Source of the DNA: Cellulomonas hominis
Lineage (GTDB): Bacteria; Actinomycetota; Actinomycetes; Actinomycetales; Cellulomonadaceae
Direction of reading: 5' to 3'
NCBI RefSeq assembly: GCF_901521055.1
Contig: NZ_CABEGA010000017.1
Location: forward strand, 1 to 63,631
Length of the DNA stretch: 63,631 nt
Below the pieces are notes generated by a model. That model did no database searches. It saw nothing but the letters and a program-made list of their open reading frames with translations, and was not told the origin of the DNA. Of this stretch, positions 41,624-53,156 are shown one piece after another; the first letter of the stretch is position 1; the number at the start of each line of letters is the position of its first letter. The translations under genes and the position numbers were made by a program.

Positions 41624-42415
41624 TTGGAAAAGCGCTCGGTCGGCGGCTACGTCTACGCGGGCACAGCCGTTCGCTATCTGATGGATTGCAACGGCGGGGA
41701 GTTGATCTTCGAGAAGGGTGCTGTCCTAGAGAACATCGACGGACTGAGTCGACGCCTCCTCGACTACGAGCTCCACGTGACTTGGCGCGTTGCAGCAAAC
41801 CTCCGCGCCCTTTCCGATGAGTGGCGACGCGAGCAAACTGAAAGCCCTGATGAGTCGCAGGACAACCGCGTGCTGACGCAGGGCGAAGCAGAGCAGGTTC
41901 GCCGCGCCGCCATGATATGTCGCGAAACACTTCTCGCAGAGGCGGCGGGCAAAATCGCCTACATCGCCGAAGACAAGCGCTACACGGTCGAGAAGCTGAC
42001 CGGCGACATGCGTAGCCTATTCGTTCCGGACGCATTTGATGAGCTTCCAGCGATAGCACAGGACGACTTTGTTAGCGCCGGACGAGCCGTGGCCTTCATG
42101 CTTCCTACGGCTGCGGCGTTTCATATGCTCCGGGGAACCGAGGCGGCATTGCGCGACTTCTACTCGCGCCTGGTGCGGCGAGGGCGAATTCCTGAGCCTC
42201 GAATGTGGGGACCAATCATCGTCGACCTCAAGCGCAGATCGTCACCTCCCCCAGAGCTGCTCACGACGACGCTCGACTCCCTGCGAAAGCACTTCCGCAA
42301 TCCAACCCAGCACCCCGAAAAGACCTACGACATCGATGAGGCTCAGGACCTTCTTGCGAGCGCCATTGACGCCGTGAATCAGATGCACCGCCATCTCCGC
42401 GCAACAGGACGGTAG
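41624..42415 (+). CDS. HEPN-domain protein, candidate ribonuclease/abortive-infection factor
   Basis: A 263-residue soluble, largely helical protein of no named family recognised. The C-terminus has R225-NPTQ-H230, an Rx4H motif, in HFRNPTQHPEKTYDIDEA followed by a helix, as in HEPN RNase domains of toxin-antitoxin and anti-phage proteins. Base composition is clearly lower in GC than the neighbours, with ATA, AAA, TTT and GCA codons rare elsewhere, so it looks horizontally acquired. It interrupts the nucleoside genes between the mutase and deoC. The start is TTG 41624 with AAGGA 7 nt upstream; the frame is open back to 41585 without another good start, so a lost 5' end is possible. No antitoxin or nucleotidyltransferase partner is adjacent. 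Confidence 0.7.
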   Translation: MEKRSVGGYVYAGTAVRYLMDCNGGELIFEKGAVLENIDGLSRRLLDYELHVTWRVAANLRALSDEWRREQTESPDESQDNRVLTQGEAEQVRRAAMICRETLLAEAAGKIAYIAEDKRYTVEKLTGDMRSLFVPDAFDELPAIAQDDFVSAGRAVAFMLPTAAAFHMLRGTEAALRDFYSRLVRRGRIPEPRMWGPIIVDLKRRSSPPPELLTTTLDSLRKHFRNPTQHPEKTYDIDEAQDLLASAIDAVNQMHRHLRATGR

Positions 42416-42484
42416 GGCGCGGAGCCAGAAGGCAACGGGCATGCTGCTGGGCGCGGTGGCCTGCACCGGGAACGCGGAGCACAA

Positions 42485-42518
42485 CGCGGGCGTCCCGCCT
42501 CCAGCCGGGACGCCCGCG
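42485..42518. terminator. Hairpin between the HEPN gene and deoC
   Basis: A perfect 13-bp stem (42485-42497 with 42506-42518) and an 8-nt loop. It serves the deoC operon and possibly the HEPN gene. Confidence 0.75.
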
Positions 42519-42545
42519 TCGGGTCGTCCGCGTCGAAGGGAGGGT

Positions 42546-43220
42546 TCAGTACCCGCCGTCGGCCTCGAAGCCGCCGAGCACCGCGGCCGTGCCGGACAGC
42601 CCGAGCCGGGTCGCACCGGCCTCGATCATCGCCAGCGCGTCGGCGGTCGTGCGGATGCCGCCGGACGCCTTGACGCCCAGCCGGCCGCCGACGGTCGCGG
42701 CCATGATCTCCACGGCGTGCACGGACGCGCCGCCCGCGGGGTGGAAGCCGGTGGAGGTCTTCACGAAGTCGGCGCCCGCGGCCTCGGCGGCCCGGCAGAC
42801 CTCGACGATCTCGTGGTCGCTCAGGGCGGCGGACTCGATGATGACCTTGAGCACGGTCGGCGCGGGGGCGGCGGCGCGCACGGCGGCGATGTCGGCCTGC
42901 ACGGCCTCGAACCGCCCGGCCTTGGCGGCGCCCACGTCGATCACCATGTCGACCTCGTCCGCGCCGTCGGCGACGGAGCGCGCGGCCTCGGCGGCCTTCA
43001 CCTCGCTGTGGTGCTTGCCGGACGGGAAGCCGCACACGGTGGCGACCTTGAGGCCCTGCGCGTCCAGCGGCAGGAACGACGGGGACACGCACACCGAGTA
43101 GACGCCGAGCCCGGCCCCCTCGGCGATCAGCGCCTCGACGTCCGCGACGGTCGCCTCCGGCTTCAGCAGGGTGTGGTCGACGAACTGCGCGAGTCCGGCG
43201 GCGTCCAAGGAGGTGGTCAT
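42546..43220 (-). CDS. Deoxyribose-phosphate aldolase
   Basis: A 224-residue class I aldolase splitting 2-deoxyribose-5-phosphate into acetaldehyde and glyceraldehyde-3-phosphate. The Schiff-base lysine is K154 in [14 protein letters not shown]91 (DMVID) and K184 ([10 protein letters not shown]) are the proton-relay partners. [12 protein letters not shown] at the N-terminus and [18 protein letters not shown] are further family motifs. ATG 43220 overlaps the stop of adenosine deaminase (ATGA). It links deoxynucleoside breakdown to glycolysis; the acetaldehyde could be handled by AdhE. Confidence 0.95.
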   Translation of the reverse strand: MTTSLDAAGLAQFVDHTLLKPEATVADVEALIAEGAGLGVYSVCVSPSFLPLDAQGLKVATVCGFPSGKHHSEVKAAEAARSVADGADEVDMVIDVGAAKAGRFEAVQADIAAVRAAAPAPTVLKVIIESAALSDHEIVEVCRAAEAAGADFVKTSTGFHPAGGASVHAVEIMAATVGGRLGVKASGGIRTTADALAMIEAGATRLGLSGTAAVLGGFEADGGY

Positions 43221-44305
43221 GCGCGGTGCCTTCCTGATCCGAGGGGTGCGTGGCCGGGCAGGATCACCCGGTCGATGAGGTCGGTGCGCTCGTCCTCGTG
43301 GCAGAACGCGTGGTGCGCGGCGGTCAGCGTGACCGCGCGCAGGTCGTCGGCGGTCCAGCCGGCCTCGGTGACGAGCAGGTGCAGCTCCCGGCTCAGGCTG
43401 GTGCGGGACTGCAGACGGTTGTCGGTGTTGATCGTCACCGCGAAGCCCAGCCGCAGCAGCGTCGTGACGGGGTGCTTCGCGATCGACACGGCACCGCCGG
43501 TCTGCACGTTCGACGTCGGGCAGACCTCCAGGGCGATGCGGCGGTCCCGCACCCAGTGGGCGAGCCGGCCGAGGCGGTACGTCTCCCCCGCCGCCGTGAT
43601 GTCGTCGGTCAGCCGGATGCCGTGCCCGAGCCGCAGCGCGCCGACGTCGACCGCGTCGTCCAGGGAGTCCGCGCCCGCGGCCTCGCCGGCGTGCACCGTG
43701 ACCGGGAACCGGGCGGTGCGGAGCTGCGCGAAGGCCGCGCTCATCGCGCTCGCCGGGAAGCCGGACTCCGGGCCGGCCACGTCGAAGCCGACGACGCCGC
43801 GCTCCCGGTTCGCCAGCGCCAGGGACGCGACCTCGTCGGCGCGGTCGGACTGCCGCATGGCGCACAGGATCAGGCCGGTCCGGATGGTGCGGCCCTGGGC
43901 GGCGGCGGACGCCTCCCCCTCGGCCAGACCCTCGCGCACGGCGTCGACCGCCTGCTGCAGCGACAGGCCGCCGGACTGGTGCAGCTCGGGGGCGAAGCGC
44001 TCCTCGGCGTACACGACACCGTCGGCCGCGAGGTCCTCGACGGCCTCGCGCGCGACCCGGCGCAGGGCGTCGGCGGTCTGCATGACCCCGGCGGTGTGGA
44101 CGAAGGTGTCGATGTACGCCTCGAGGCTGCCGCTGTCGGCGCTGTCCCGGAACCAGGCGGCCAGCGCCTCCGGGTCGGTGGCGGGGAGGTCGTGCCCCTG
44201 CCGCGCGGCCAGGTCGACCACGGTCGCGGGGCGCACGCCGCCGTCCAGGTGGTCGTGCAGCAGCACCTTCGGCAGCGCGACGATCTGCTCGAAGGTCACG
44301 GTCAT
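43217..44305 (-). CDS. Adenosine deaminase
   Basis: A 362-residue Zn-dependent amidohydrolase converting (deoxy)adenosine to (deoxy)inosine, the substrate of the phosphorylase at 38700. Zn ligands H17 and H19 are in LLHDHLDGG, the third in TVHAGEA and the Asp in [15 protein letters not shown] carries the catalytic His. Length and motif order fit actinobacterial Add. ATG 44305 follows TACCGT by 7 nt. It is first gene of an add-deoC pair joined by an ATGA overlap. Confidence 0.95.
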   Translation of the reverse strand: MTVTFEQIVALPKVLLHDHLDGGVRPATVVDLAARQGHDLPATDPEALAAWFRDSADSGSLEAYIDTFVHTAGVMQTADALRRVAREAVEDLAADGVVYAEERFAPELHQSGGLSLQQAVDAVREGLAEGEASAAAQGRTIRTGLILCAMRQSDRADEVASLALANRERGVVGFDVAGPESGFPASAMSAAFAQLRTARFPVTVHAGEAAGADSLDDAVDVGALRLGHGIRLTDDITAAGETYRLGRLAHWVRDRRIALEVCPTSNVQTGGAVSIAKHPVTTLLRLGFAVTINTDNRLQSRTSLSRELHLLVTEAGWTADDLRAVTLTAAHHAFCHEDERTDLIDRVILPGHAPLGSGRHRA

Positions 44306-44312
44306 GCGCCCC

Positions 44313-44318
44313 ACGGTA
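44313..44318 (-). promoter_or_regulatory. Leaderless-type -10 (TACCGT) of add-deoC
   Basis: TACCGT with 7 nt to ATG 44305. Confidence 0.55.
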
Positions 44319-44324
44319 CTGGGC

Positions 44325-44359
44325 GCGGACCCGCGGGCCCGCATCGCGGACCCGCGGGC
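44325..44359. promoter_or_regulatory. Two direct 14-bp repeats over the add -35 region
   Basis: GCGGACCCGCGGGC occurs at 44325-44338 and 44346-44359, exactly 21 bp apart (two helical turns), each containing the palindrome CCCGCGGG. The position suits an operator for the nucleoside genes. Confidence 0.45.
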
Positions 44360-44366
44360 ACCGCCG

Positions 44367-44588
44367 TCAGGGGTAGTCGTCGCGGTCGTCGTCCGGGACC
44401 GGCGTCGCCTGCTCCGAGACGTCCCCCGGGTCCGCCTCCCCCGACAGGTCCGGGCGCGGCTCCGGCGGCTCGTAGGCGCCGTCGCGCGCGTCGCGGTCGT
44501 CGTCCGGCTCGACTTCCGGCAGGTCGGTCAGCGCGGGCTCGCTGAGCCCCGCGTCCTGCCAGCTCTGGTCACCGGGCACCGTGCTCAT
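44367..44588 (-). CDS. Small acidic, Pro-rich hypothetical protein
   Basis: A 73-residue protein with about one third Asp/Glu and many Pro, no hydrophobic core and no recognised domain; it is probably disordered. The motif DDDRDxxD occurs twice (about 29-35 and 66-72). ATG 44588 has GGAGGAG 7 nt upstream, which supports translation. It lies between the peptidase-like gene and adenosine deaminase on the same strand. Function is unknown. Confidence 0.6.
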   Translation of the reverse strand: MSTVPGDQSWQDAGLSEPALTDLPEVEPDDDRDARDGAYEPPEPRPDLSGEADPGDVSEQATPVPDDDRDDYP

Positions 44589-44666
44589 GGCCACTCCTCC
44601 GCTCGGCGGGCAGTACCCGGCCATCGTCGCGCGGACGTGCCGCACCCGCCAGCCGCGCGCCGCTGC

Positions 44667-45767
44667 TCAGGCGGTCGAGCGCGGCCGCACGGGCAGCAGC
44701 GCCCACGCCAGGTGCGTCCAGCTGCCCAGGCCCGGCACGGGTCCCGCCGGCTCCCGCAGCGCCGCCCGCTCGACGGGCAGCACCGCCCCCGCGCCGGGCT
44801 CGTAGACCCGGTAGCCGTCGTCCGTCCGGCCGACCGCGAGCACCACGTGCCGGGGCACCGCGGCCCCGAGGCCGTCCGCGAGGTCGCCCCCGGAGTACAG
44901 CGGGACGGGCACCCCGCGGTCGAGCGCCGAGTCGACCCGCGCCAGCACGTCGTCGACCTCGGCGGTGCGGGTGTCGTCCACGAGCACCGACCGGTACGCG
45001 ACCCCCGGGAACCGCGCCAGCCGCGCCGCGCCCCACGGCGGCGTGCCGAGCGCGCGGGGCCACGGGAACGGCCCGAGCGCCCGCGCGGTGCTGCGCCGGT
45101 GCAGGGCCGCCTGCAGCAGGCCCCAGCGCGCGGCGGCGGCCTCCTCGCCCGTCGCGTCGGCGTGCGCGGCCCGGCCGTCGGGGGTCCGGAACCACTCGGG
45201 CGCGTCGGGGTCGTGCGGCGCGGGCGGGTCGGTGAGGTCGAGGCCCGTCAGCTCCGGCGGCAGCACGCCGTCGGGGGCCCGGCCGGTCACGAGCCAGTAC
45301 GCCAGCGCCGGGTCGCCCGCGGCGGCGAGCATGCCGAGCACCGCGGCCCCGCACGTGGTGCCGTCGACCTGGCGCGCCGCAGCCGAACTCCACCGGACCG
45401 TGCGACCGAGCGGCACGTCCAGCGGCGCGAGCACCTGCCGGCGCCGGCGCGGGTCGAGGGCGTCGAGCGCCGCGGGGTCGATCAGGGAGGCGGACGCCCG
45501 GTGCCGCGCGGCGCCCTCGTGCCCGGCGGCGGGGTCCTCCGACGTGCCGACGCGCGCGCCGGCGTGGGCGCCGACGTGCCGCGCACCGGCACCCGCGCCC
45601 GCATCCGCGAGACCCGCACCCGCGACACCCGCAGCCGCCCCCGGCTTGCGCGGCGCCGGGGGCACCACGCGCCCGCGCACCGCCCGCAGCACCGTCGTCA
45701 GCTGCGCGTGCCGCCAGCCCGCCCGTCCGCCCACGTCCGCCACCTCCACGCCGAGAGTCCAGTACAT
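44667..45767 (-). CDS. C39-like cysteine peptidase candidate (hypothetical)
   Basis: A 366-residue protein without signal peptide. It has a papain-like catalytic pattern: Q133 and C139 in RQVDGTTCGAAVLG (Gln-x5-Cys), H307 in VPRHVVLAVGRTDDGY, and E323 in VYEPGAG where C39 peptidases usually have Asp. This matches the Peptidase_C39-like fold of many actinobacterial unknowns. Residues about 40-90 are an Ala/Gly/His linker. ATG 45767 has GGGGAGG upstream. Activity and substrate are unknown. It stands inside the nucleoside gene region without an evident link to it. Confidence 0.6.
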   Translation of the reverse strand: MYWTLGVEVADVGGRAGWRHAQLTTVLRAVRGRVVPPAPRKPGAAAGVAGAGLADAGAGAGARHVGAHAGARVGTSEDPAAGHEGAARHRASASLIDPAALDALDPRRRRQVLAPLDVPLGRTVRWSSAAARQVDGTTCGAAVLGMLAAAGDPALAYWLVTGRAPDGVLPPELTGLDLTDPPAPHDPDAPEWFRTPDGRAAHADATGEEAAAARWGLLQAALHRRSTARALGPFPWPRALGTPPWGAARLARFPGVAYRSVLVDDTRTAEVDDVLARVDSALDRGVPVPLYSGGDLADGLGAAVPRHVVLAVGRTDDGYRVYEPGAGAVLPVERAALREPAGPVPGLGSWTHLAWALLPVRPRSTA

Positions 45768-45866
45768 GCTGCCTCCCCGCCGTCGCAGCCCACATCTCCT
45801 GCCCTCCCACCGCCCGGCGCGCGGGGCGGGCAGCGGAGCGGCGCGCGGGCGGCGAGGTGAGTGCGG

Positions 45867-45926
45867 CGAGATGGCATTCCGCGCCTGCAACCCGCGGGTC
45901 GGATGCAGGCGCGAAGTGTCATCTCG
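45867..45926. repeat. 60-bp palindrome of a second family
   Basis: Left arm CGAGATGGCATTCCGCGCCT plus GCA, right arm ending TCATCTCG. The 23-bp arms differ at three positions around a 14-bp centre. It is unrelated in sequence to the 52-bp family. It is located between the peptidase-like gene and the deoA end, and is the only copy in the window. Confidence 0.75.
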
Positions 45927-45965
45927 GCGCCCCGTCAGCGCCGGGGAGGCGCGGGACGCCTCGCG

Positions 45966-47257
<1,292 letters not shown>

Positions 47258-47261
<4 letters not shown>

Positions 47262-47674
47262 TTGTCGGACTTCCTCTCGACCAGGTCGGCGGGCCCGAAC
47301 GCGTCGGGCAGCACCTCGGTCATCGGCTTGATCCCGCTCACGGTGTCGACGAGCAGGTCGGGGCCCCCGTGCTCCCACAGGAGCTGGCGGCAGCGGCCGC
47401 ACGGCATCAGGGCGTTGCCGTGGGCGTCCACGCAGGCGAACGCGACCAGGCGCCCGCCGCCGGACACGTGCAGGCCGGACACGAGCGCGCACTCGGCGCA
47501 CAGCGTCAGGCCGTAGGACGCGTTCTCCACGTTGCAGCCGACGACCACGCGGCCGTCGTCGACCAGCGCGGCGACGCCGACGGGGAACTTCGAGTACGGG
47601 ACGTACGCGCGGTGCATCACCTCGGTGGCGGCGGCCCGCAGGGCGTCCCAGTCGATCGTGGGGGTGGTGGTCAT
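47258..47674 (-). CDS. Cytidine deaminase
   Basis: A 138-residue homotetrameric-type Zn enzyme converting (deoxy)cytidine to (deoxy)uridine. CAECALV gives the Zn Cys and catalytic Glu, and MPCGRCRQLL the other two Zn Cys. FPVGVAALVDDG and VVVGCNVENASYG bind the nucleoside. ATG 47674 is preceded by a GGAGCCGGACCTGAG region with only a weak RBS. It follows the nucleoside permease gene after a hairpin, so it may be transcribed by read-through from the transporter operon. Confidence 0.95.
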
Positions 47675-47724
47675 CTCAGGTCCGGCTCCTCTCGGGGCGG
47701 ACCGGCCGCCCCACGACACCACGA

Positions 47725-47758
47725 CGGCCGCCGCCCGCGGGTGGCGGGACGGCGGCCG
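47725..47758. terminator. Hairpin between the permease gene and cdd
   Basis: CGGCCGCCG (47725-47733) pairs with CGGCGGCCG (47750-47758), and the stem continues inward with one bulge. It may partly separate transporter and catabolic genes. Confidence 0.6.
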
Positions 47759-47764
47759 GTGGAC

Positions 47765-49051
47765 TCACTTGACGTACGCGATGCCCTCCGCGGCGGGGGC
47801 CCGCACGCGGCCGACGAGGCCCGCGACGGCGAAGATCGTCACGACGTACGGCGTCATCAGCATGATCTGGCTGGGGATCGGCGTGCCGATGATGCCGAGC
47901 ACCACCTGCAGGTTGTCGGCGAACCCGAACAGCAGGGCCGCGGCGAGCGCGCCCTTCGGGCTCCACCGGCCGAGGATCATCGCGGCGAGGGCGATGAAGC
48001 CCTTCCCGCCGGTCATCTCCTTGCCGAACGCGAGGCCGTTCGCGACGGTGAAGAACGCCCCGCCGAGGCCGGCGACCGCGCCGCCGAGCAGCGTGTTGCG
48101 GACCCGGGTGCGGTTGACCTTGATGCCGACGGTGTCCGCGGCCTTCGGGTGCTCGCCGACCGCGCGCAGGCGCAGGCCCCACCGGCTGCGGAAGATCAGC
48201 ACCTGGAGCACGACCACGACGACGTACATCAGGTACACGAGCGCGGTCTGCCGGAACAGCACCGGGCCGATGACCGGGATGTCGGACAGCAGCGGGATGG
48301 GCAGCGTCGGCAGGCGCGGCGGCGCGTTGAGCGTCGTCGCGTTGTCCTTCAGCACGGTCGAGAACAGGTACGACGTGATGCCGACGACCAGCACGTTGAG
48401 CACGACGCCGACGATGATCTGGTCGACCACGTACTTGATCGCGAACGCCACCAGCAGGGCCGAGACCAGCGCACCGGCGATCGGCGCGGCGATGAGGCCC
48501 ATGTACGCGCTCTGCGTCAGCGTGGCGACGACCGCGGCGAGGAACGCCCCGGCGAGCAGCTGGCCCTCGATCGCGATGTTGATGATGCCGGACCGCTCGC
48601 ACAGCACGCCGGCGAGGGCGCCGAACACCAGCGGCACCGCGAGGAACAGGGACCCCTGCAGCAGGCTCGTCAGGGGCAGCGGCTGCGTCTTGCCGGCGAC
48701 CGCCCAGGTGAGCAGCGCGAAGATCAGCACGACCGCGTACACGGCCGGCAGCCAGATGCCGACCTTGCGACGGTTCCGCGCCGCGTAGAACGACCACGCG
48801 GACAGGGCGAGCGCGACGAGGCACAGGACGATCGCGGTGGCCTTGGACGGCACCGTGAACCGGATGTCCTCGCCGGGCGCGAACATCGTGAACGTCGTCT
48901 CGCGACCGGAGGCCGGCAGCACGCCGAACAGCAGCAGCGCGAGGACGGCGACCGAGGCGTAGCCGATCGGCGCCCGCAGGCTGACGGGCGGCAGGACCTG
49001 CGCCGCCGGGGCGGCCGGCGCGGCTGGGGCGGGTGCGGTCACGGCGCTCAC
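47765..49051 (-). CDS. Nucleoside ABC transporter permease (second)
   Basis: A 428-residue inner-membrane permease of the BPD_transp_2 (branched-chain/nucleoside) family with about ten spans. CERSGIINIAIEGQLLAGAF (about 156-175) is the family coupling motif, and GLRLRAVGEHPKAADTVGIK the cytoplasmic loop touching the ATPase. It pairs with the preceding permease to form the channel for purine/pyrimidine nucleosides (NupQ/BmpD-like). The N-terminus is Ala/Pro-rich. GTG 49051 overlaps the previous stop. Confidence 0.9.
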   Translation of the reverse strand: MSAVTAPAPAAPAAPAAQVLPPVSLRAPIGYASVAVLALLLFGVLPASGRETTFTMFAPGEDIRFTVPSKATAIVLCLVALALSAWSFYAARNRRKVGIWLPAVYAVVLIFALLTWAVAGKTQPLPLTSLLQGSLFLAVPLVFGALAGVLCERSGIINIAIEGQLLAGAFLAAVVATLTQSAYMGLIAAPIAGALVSALLVAFAIKYVVDQIIVGVVLNVLVVGITSYLFSTVLKDNATTLNAPPRLPTLPIPLLSDIPVIGPVLFRQTALVYLMYVVVVVLQVLIFRSRWGLRLRAVGEHPKAADTVGIKVNRTRVRNTLLGGAVAGLGGAFFTVANGLAFGKEMTGGKGFIALAAMILGRWSPKGALAAALLFGFADNLQVVLGIIGTPIPSQIMLMTPYVVTIFAVAGLVGRVRAPAAEGIAYVK

Positions 49052-50333
49052 GCGGCGGCCTCCTTGACGACGGGCGCGGACAGCTCGGGCGCGGGGGCGC
49101 CGGCCCGGCCGCGGGGGGCCGGGAGCCGGAACACCGCACGCACCAGCGGGGGCGCCGCGATGAACAGCACGACGAGGGACTGGACGACCAGCACGATGTC
49201 GATCGGCGTGCCGGTGCGGGCCTGCATGGCGAACCCGCCGGCGCGCAGGGCCCCGAACAGCAGACCGGCGAAGAACGTGCCGAGCGGCTTGGACCGGCCG
49301 AGCAGGGCGACCGTGATCGCGTCGAAGCCGAAGCTCGCGGCGATGCCGGCGGTCAGCACCTTCTCGGTGCCGAGCACCTGCGCGGAGCCGGCCATGCCCG
49401 CCAGCGCACCGGCGACGACCATGACGACGAGGTAGATGCGGTTGACGTTGATGCCCGCGGTGCGCGCGGCGCTCGGGTTCGAGCCGACCGCGCGGAACGC
49501 GAAGCCGATGGTCGACCGGTTCATCAGCCACCACACGAACACCGCCGCGAGGATCGCGACGACGAAGCCGAGGTGCAGGCGGAACTGCGAGCCGAGGAGC
49601 AGCGGGTACAGCGCGCTCTCCTTCAGCGGCGGCGAGATCGGGTTGTTGCTCGACCCGCGCTTGAACGCCGTCGTGGTCAGCAGGTACCCGACCAGGTAGA
49701 TCGCGATGTTGTTGAGCATGATCGTGACGATCACCTCGTTGGCGCCGGTGCGGGCCTTGAGGAAGCCCGCGATCCCGGCCCACAGGCCGCCGCCGATCAT
49801 CGCGCCGATCACCGCGAGCAGCAGGTGCAGCCCCGGGGGCAGATCCCACGCGAAGCCGATGTACCCGGCGAAGACCGCGCCGAGGATGATCTGGCCCTGC
49901 GCACCGATGTTGAACATGCCGGCCCGGAAGCCGATGCCCAGCCCGAGGCCCGCCAGGATCAGCGGCACGGCCCAGGTCATCGTCTCGGTGATCGGGCGGA
50001 TCGCGCGCGCGAACGTCGTCGCGGCCGGGTCGAACACGGCGCCCTGGAACAGCGCGACGTACGCGCCCCAGACGGCGTCCCACGCGGCGGAGAAGAAGTC
50101 CATCGGCCGGGCGAAGAAGTACGTCGCGGCGTCCTGCACGTCGCTGTCGGCCGCCGCGATCAGCACGCCGGAGATCACGAGCGCCAGCACGAGGGCGGCG
50201 ACGGTGACGAGCCAGCTGCTGCTGAGCATCTCCCGCAGCGCGGTCTGCGAGCGGGACTCGAGCCCGTCCTCGCGCGGGGCGGGAGCGGGCGCGGTGGACC
50301 CGGCCGGCTGGTCCGGGGCGGGGGTCGCCTGGC

Positions 50334-50337
<4 letters not shown>
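49048..50337 (-). CDS. Nucleoside ABC transporter permease (first)
   Basis: A 429-residue permease of the same family, NupP/BmpC-like. FRAGMFNIGAQGQIILGAVF (about 138-157) is the coupling motif. NEVIVTIMLNNIAIYLVGYL and the loop AFRAVGSNPSAARTAGINVN are characteristic. There are about nine spans and a Pro/Ala-rich N-terminal tail. GTGA overlaps on both sides bind ATPase and both permeases into one coupled unit, giving the equal stoichiometry a heterodimeric channel needs. Confidence 0.9.
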
Positions 50338-51914
<1,577 letters not shown>

Positions 51915-51947
51915 GTGGGCCTGCTCCTTCGATCGTTCGTGGTGCGC

Positions 51948-51953
51948 ACACTA
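51948..51953 (-). promoter_or_regulatory. Possible internal -10 (TAGTGT) for the ATPase-permease genes
   Basis: TAGTGT about 34 nt before GTG 51914, after the hairpin that follows the binding-protein gene. Confidence 0.3.
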
Positions 51954-52021
51954 GGGCAATTCAGACGGTGAGTCGTAGGACCCGTCCCGGTCGTGCCCCC
52001 GTCGCCCGGCCGGTGACGCAC

Positions 52022-52056
52022 CGGTGGCCCGGGCAGGCTCGCTGCCCGGGCCACCG
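52022..52056. terminator. Intercistronic hairpin after the nucleoside-binding lipoprotein
   Basis: A perfect 15-bp stem (52022-52036 with 52042-52056) and a 5-nt GCTCG loop, 11 nt past the stop. It is likely a partial terminator or RNA-stabilising hairpin that lets the binding protein be made in excess of the ATPase and permeases. Confidence 0.7.
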
Positions 52057-52067
52057 TGGTGCGTGCG

Positions 52068-53156
52068 TCAGTTCTGGCTCGGGGACTCCACGACCAGGTC
52101 GCCCGCGATGATCTGGGCCTTCAGCTCGTCGATCGCCGTCTTGACGTCGGCCGGGACGACCGAGTCGAAGTCGTGGAACGGCGCGATGCCGATGCCCTCG
52201 TTCTCGAGGGTGCCGACGTACGGGTCGGAGGAGAAGTTGCCCTCCGAGGCCTCCTTGACCGTGTCGTACACGGCCTGGCCGATCTCCTTCATGACGGAGG
52301 TCAGGACGATGCCGGAGTAGTCCGGAGCCGTCTCGTACCAGTCGGCGTCGACGCCGACGATCGTGACGTCACCGGCCTCCTGCGCGGCGGCGGCGGCACC
52401 CAGGCCGACCGGGCCGGCGACGGGCATGATGACGTCGGCGCCCTGGTCGATGAAGCCCTTGGCGATGTTCTGGCCGTTGGCCTGGTTCTCGAAGTCACCG
52501 GTGAAGGAACCCGTCTGGGCCTCCTTGTCCCAGCCGAGGACCGCCACGTTCGCGCCGTTGTCCTCGTTGAACTTCGCGACGCCGTCGACGAAGCCGTCCA
52601 TGAAGATCGACACGGACGGGAGCTGGATGCCGCCGAAGGTGGCGACGGTGCCCGTGGTCGAGGTGGCGGCGGCGGCGTAGCCGGCCAGGTACGCGGCCTC
52701 CTGCGTGTTGAACAGCAGGGGCTTGGCGTTGTCCAGGGTCACCGGGTTGAAGTCGGCGTCCGAGAACGAGGAGTCGATGAGGCCGAACTCGATGTCGGGG
52801 TTCGCCTCGGCGGCCGTCTGGATCGGGTCCTCGAGGAGGAAGCCGACGCCGATGATGAGGTTGCAGCCCTGGGAGACCAGCGAGTCGATGTTCGGGGTGA
52901 AGTCGGTCTCGGCCGTGGACTCGACCTTGACCTCCTCGATGCCCAGCTCCTCCGCGGCGCGGTCGAGGCCCTCGGCACCGGACTGGTTGAAGGACTTGTC
53001 CTCGAAACCGCCCGAGTCGGAGACCATGCAGGCCTTGAAGTCGGAGCCGCCGTCGGAACCGGCGTTGTCGTCCGACTCCTCCGGCGCGCTGCCGCAGGCG
53101 GCGAGGGCGAGCGCGACAGCCCCGCTGAGGGCGGCCACACGGATGATCTTCTTCAC
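52068..53156 (-). CDS. BMP-family nucleoside-binding lipoprotein
   Basis: A 362-residue substrate-binding lipoprotein. Signal peptide VKKIIRVAALSGAVALALAA ends at lipobox Cys21. The mature part is a two-lobe BMP/PnrA fold: MVSDSGGFEDKSFNQSGAEG (first-strand motif with the ligand-binding Asp/Asn), GCNLIIGVGFLLEDPIQTAA, FGGIQLPSVSIFMDGFVDGV and GVDADWY. PnrA-type proteins bind purine nucleosides, matching the permeases and catabolic genes downstream. GTG 53156 has AGGAG 6 nt upstream. Transcription probably starts near 53253 from TAGGGT. Confidence 0.9.
   Translation of the reverse strand: MKKIIRVAALSGAVALALAACGSAPEESDDNAGSDGGSDFKACMVSDSGGFEDKSFNQSGAEGLDRAAEELGIEEVKVESTAETDFTPNIDSLVSQGCNLIIGVGFLLEDPIQTAAEANPDIEFGLIDSSFSDADFNPVTLDNAKPLLFNTQEAAYLAGYAAAATSTTGTVATFGGIQLPSVSIFMDGFVDGVAKFNEDNGANVAVLGWDKEAQTGSFTGDFENQANGQNIAKGFIDQGADVIMPVAGPVGLGAAAAAQEAGDVTIVGVDADWYETAPDYSGIVLTSVMKEIGQAVYDTVKEASEGNFSSDPYVGTLENEGIGIAPFHDFDSVVPADVKTAIDELKAQIIAGDLVVESPSQN

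Noticed and set aside
41527..41820. A possible 97-residue protein with AGGTGG upstream
   Set aside because: It mostly overlaps the HEPN gene in another frame and has no coherent domain; it is kept only as a possible frameshift clue.
41509..42545. Prophage or integrative element around the HEPN gene
   Set aside because: No integrase, tRNA target or flanking direct repeat was found; only one foreign-looking gene is present.
42441..45860. An 1139-residue frame across deoC, add and the peptidase-like gene
   Set aside because: It is antisense to several well-supported enzymes and changes character at each gene boundary.
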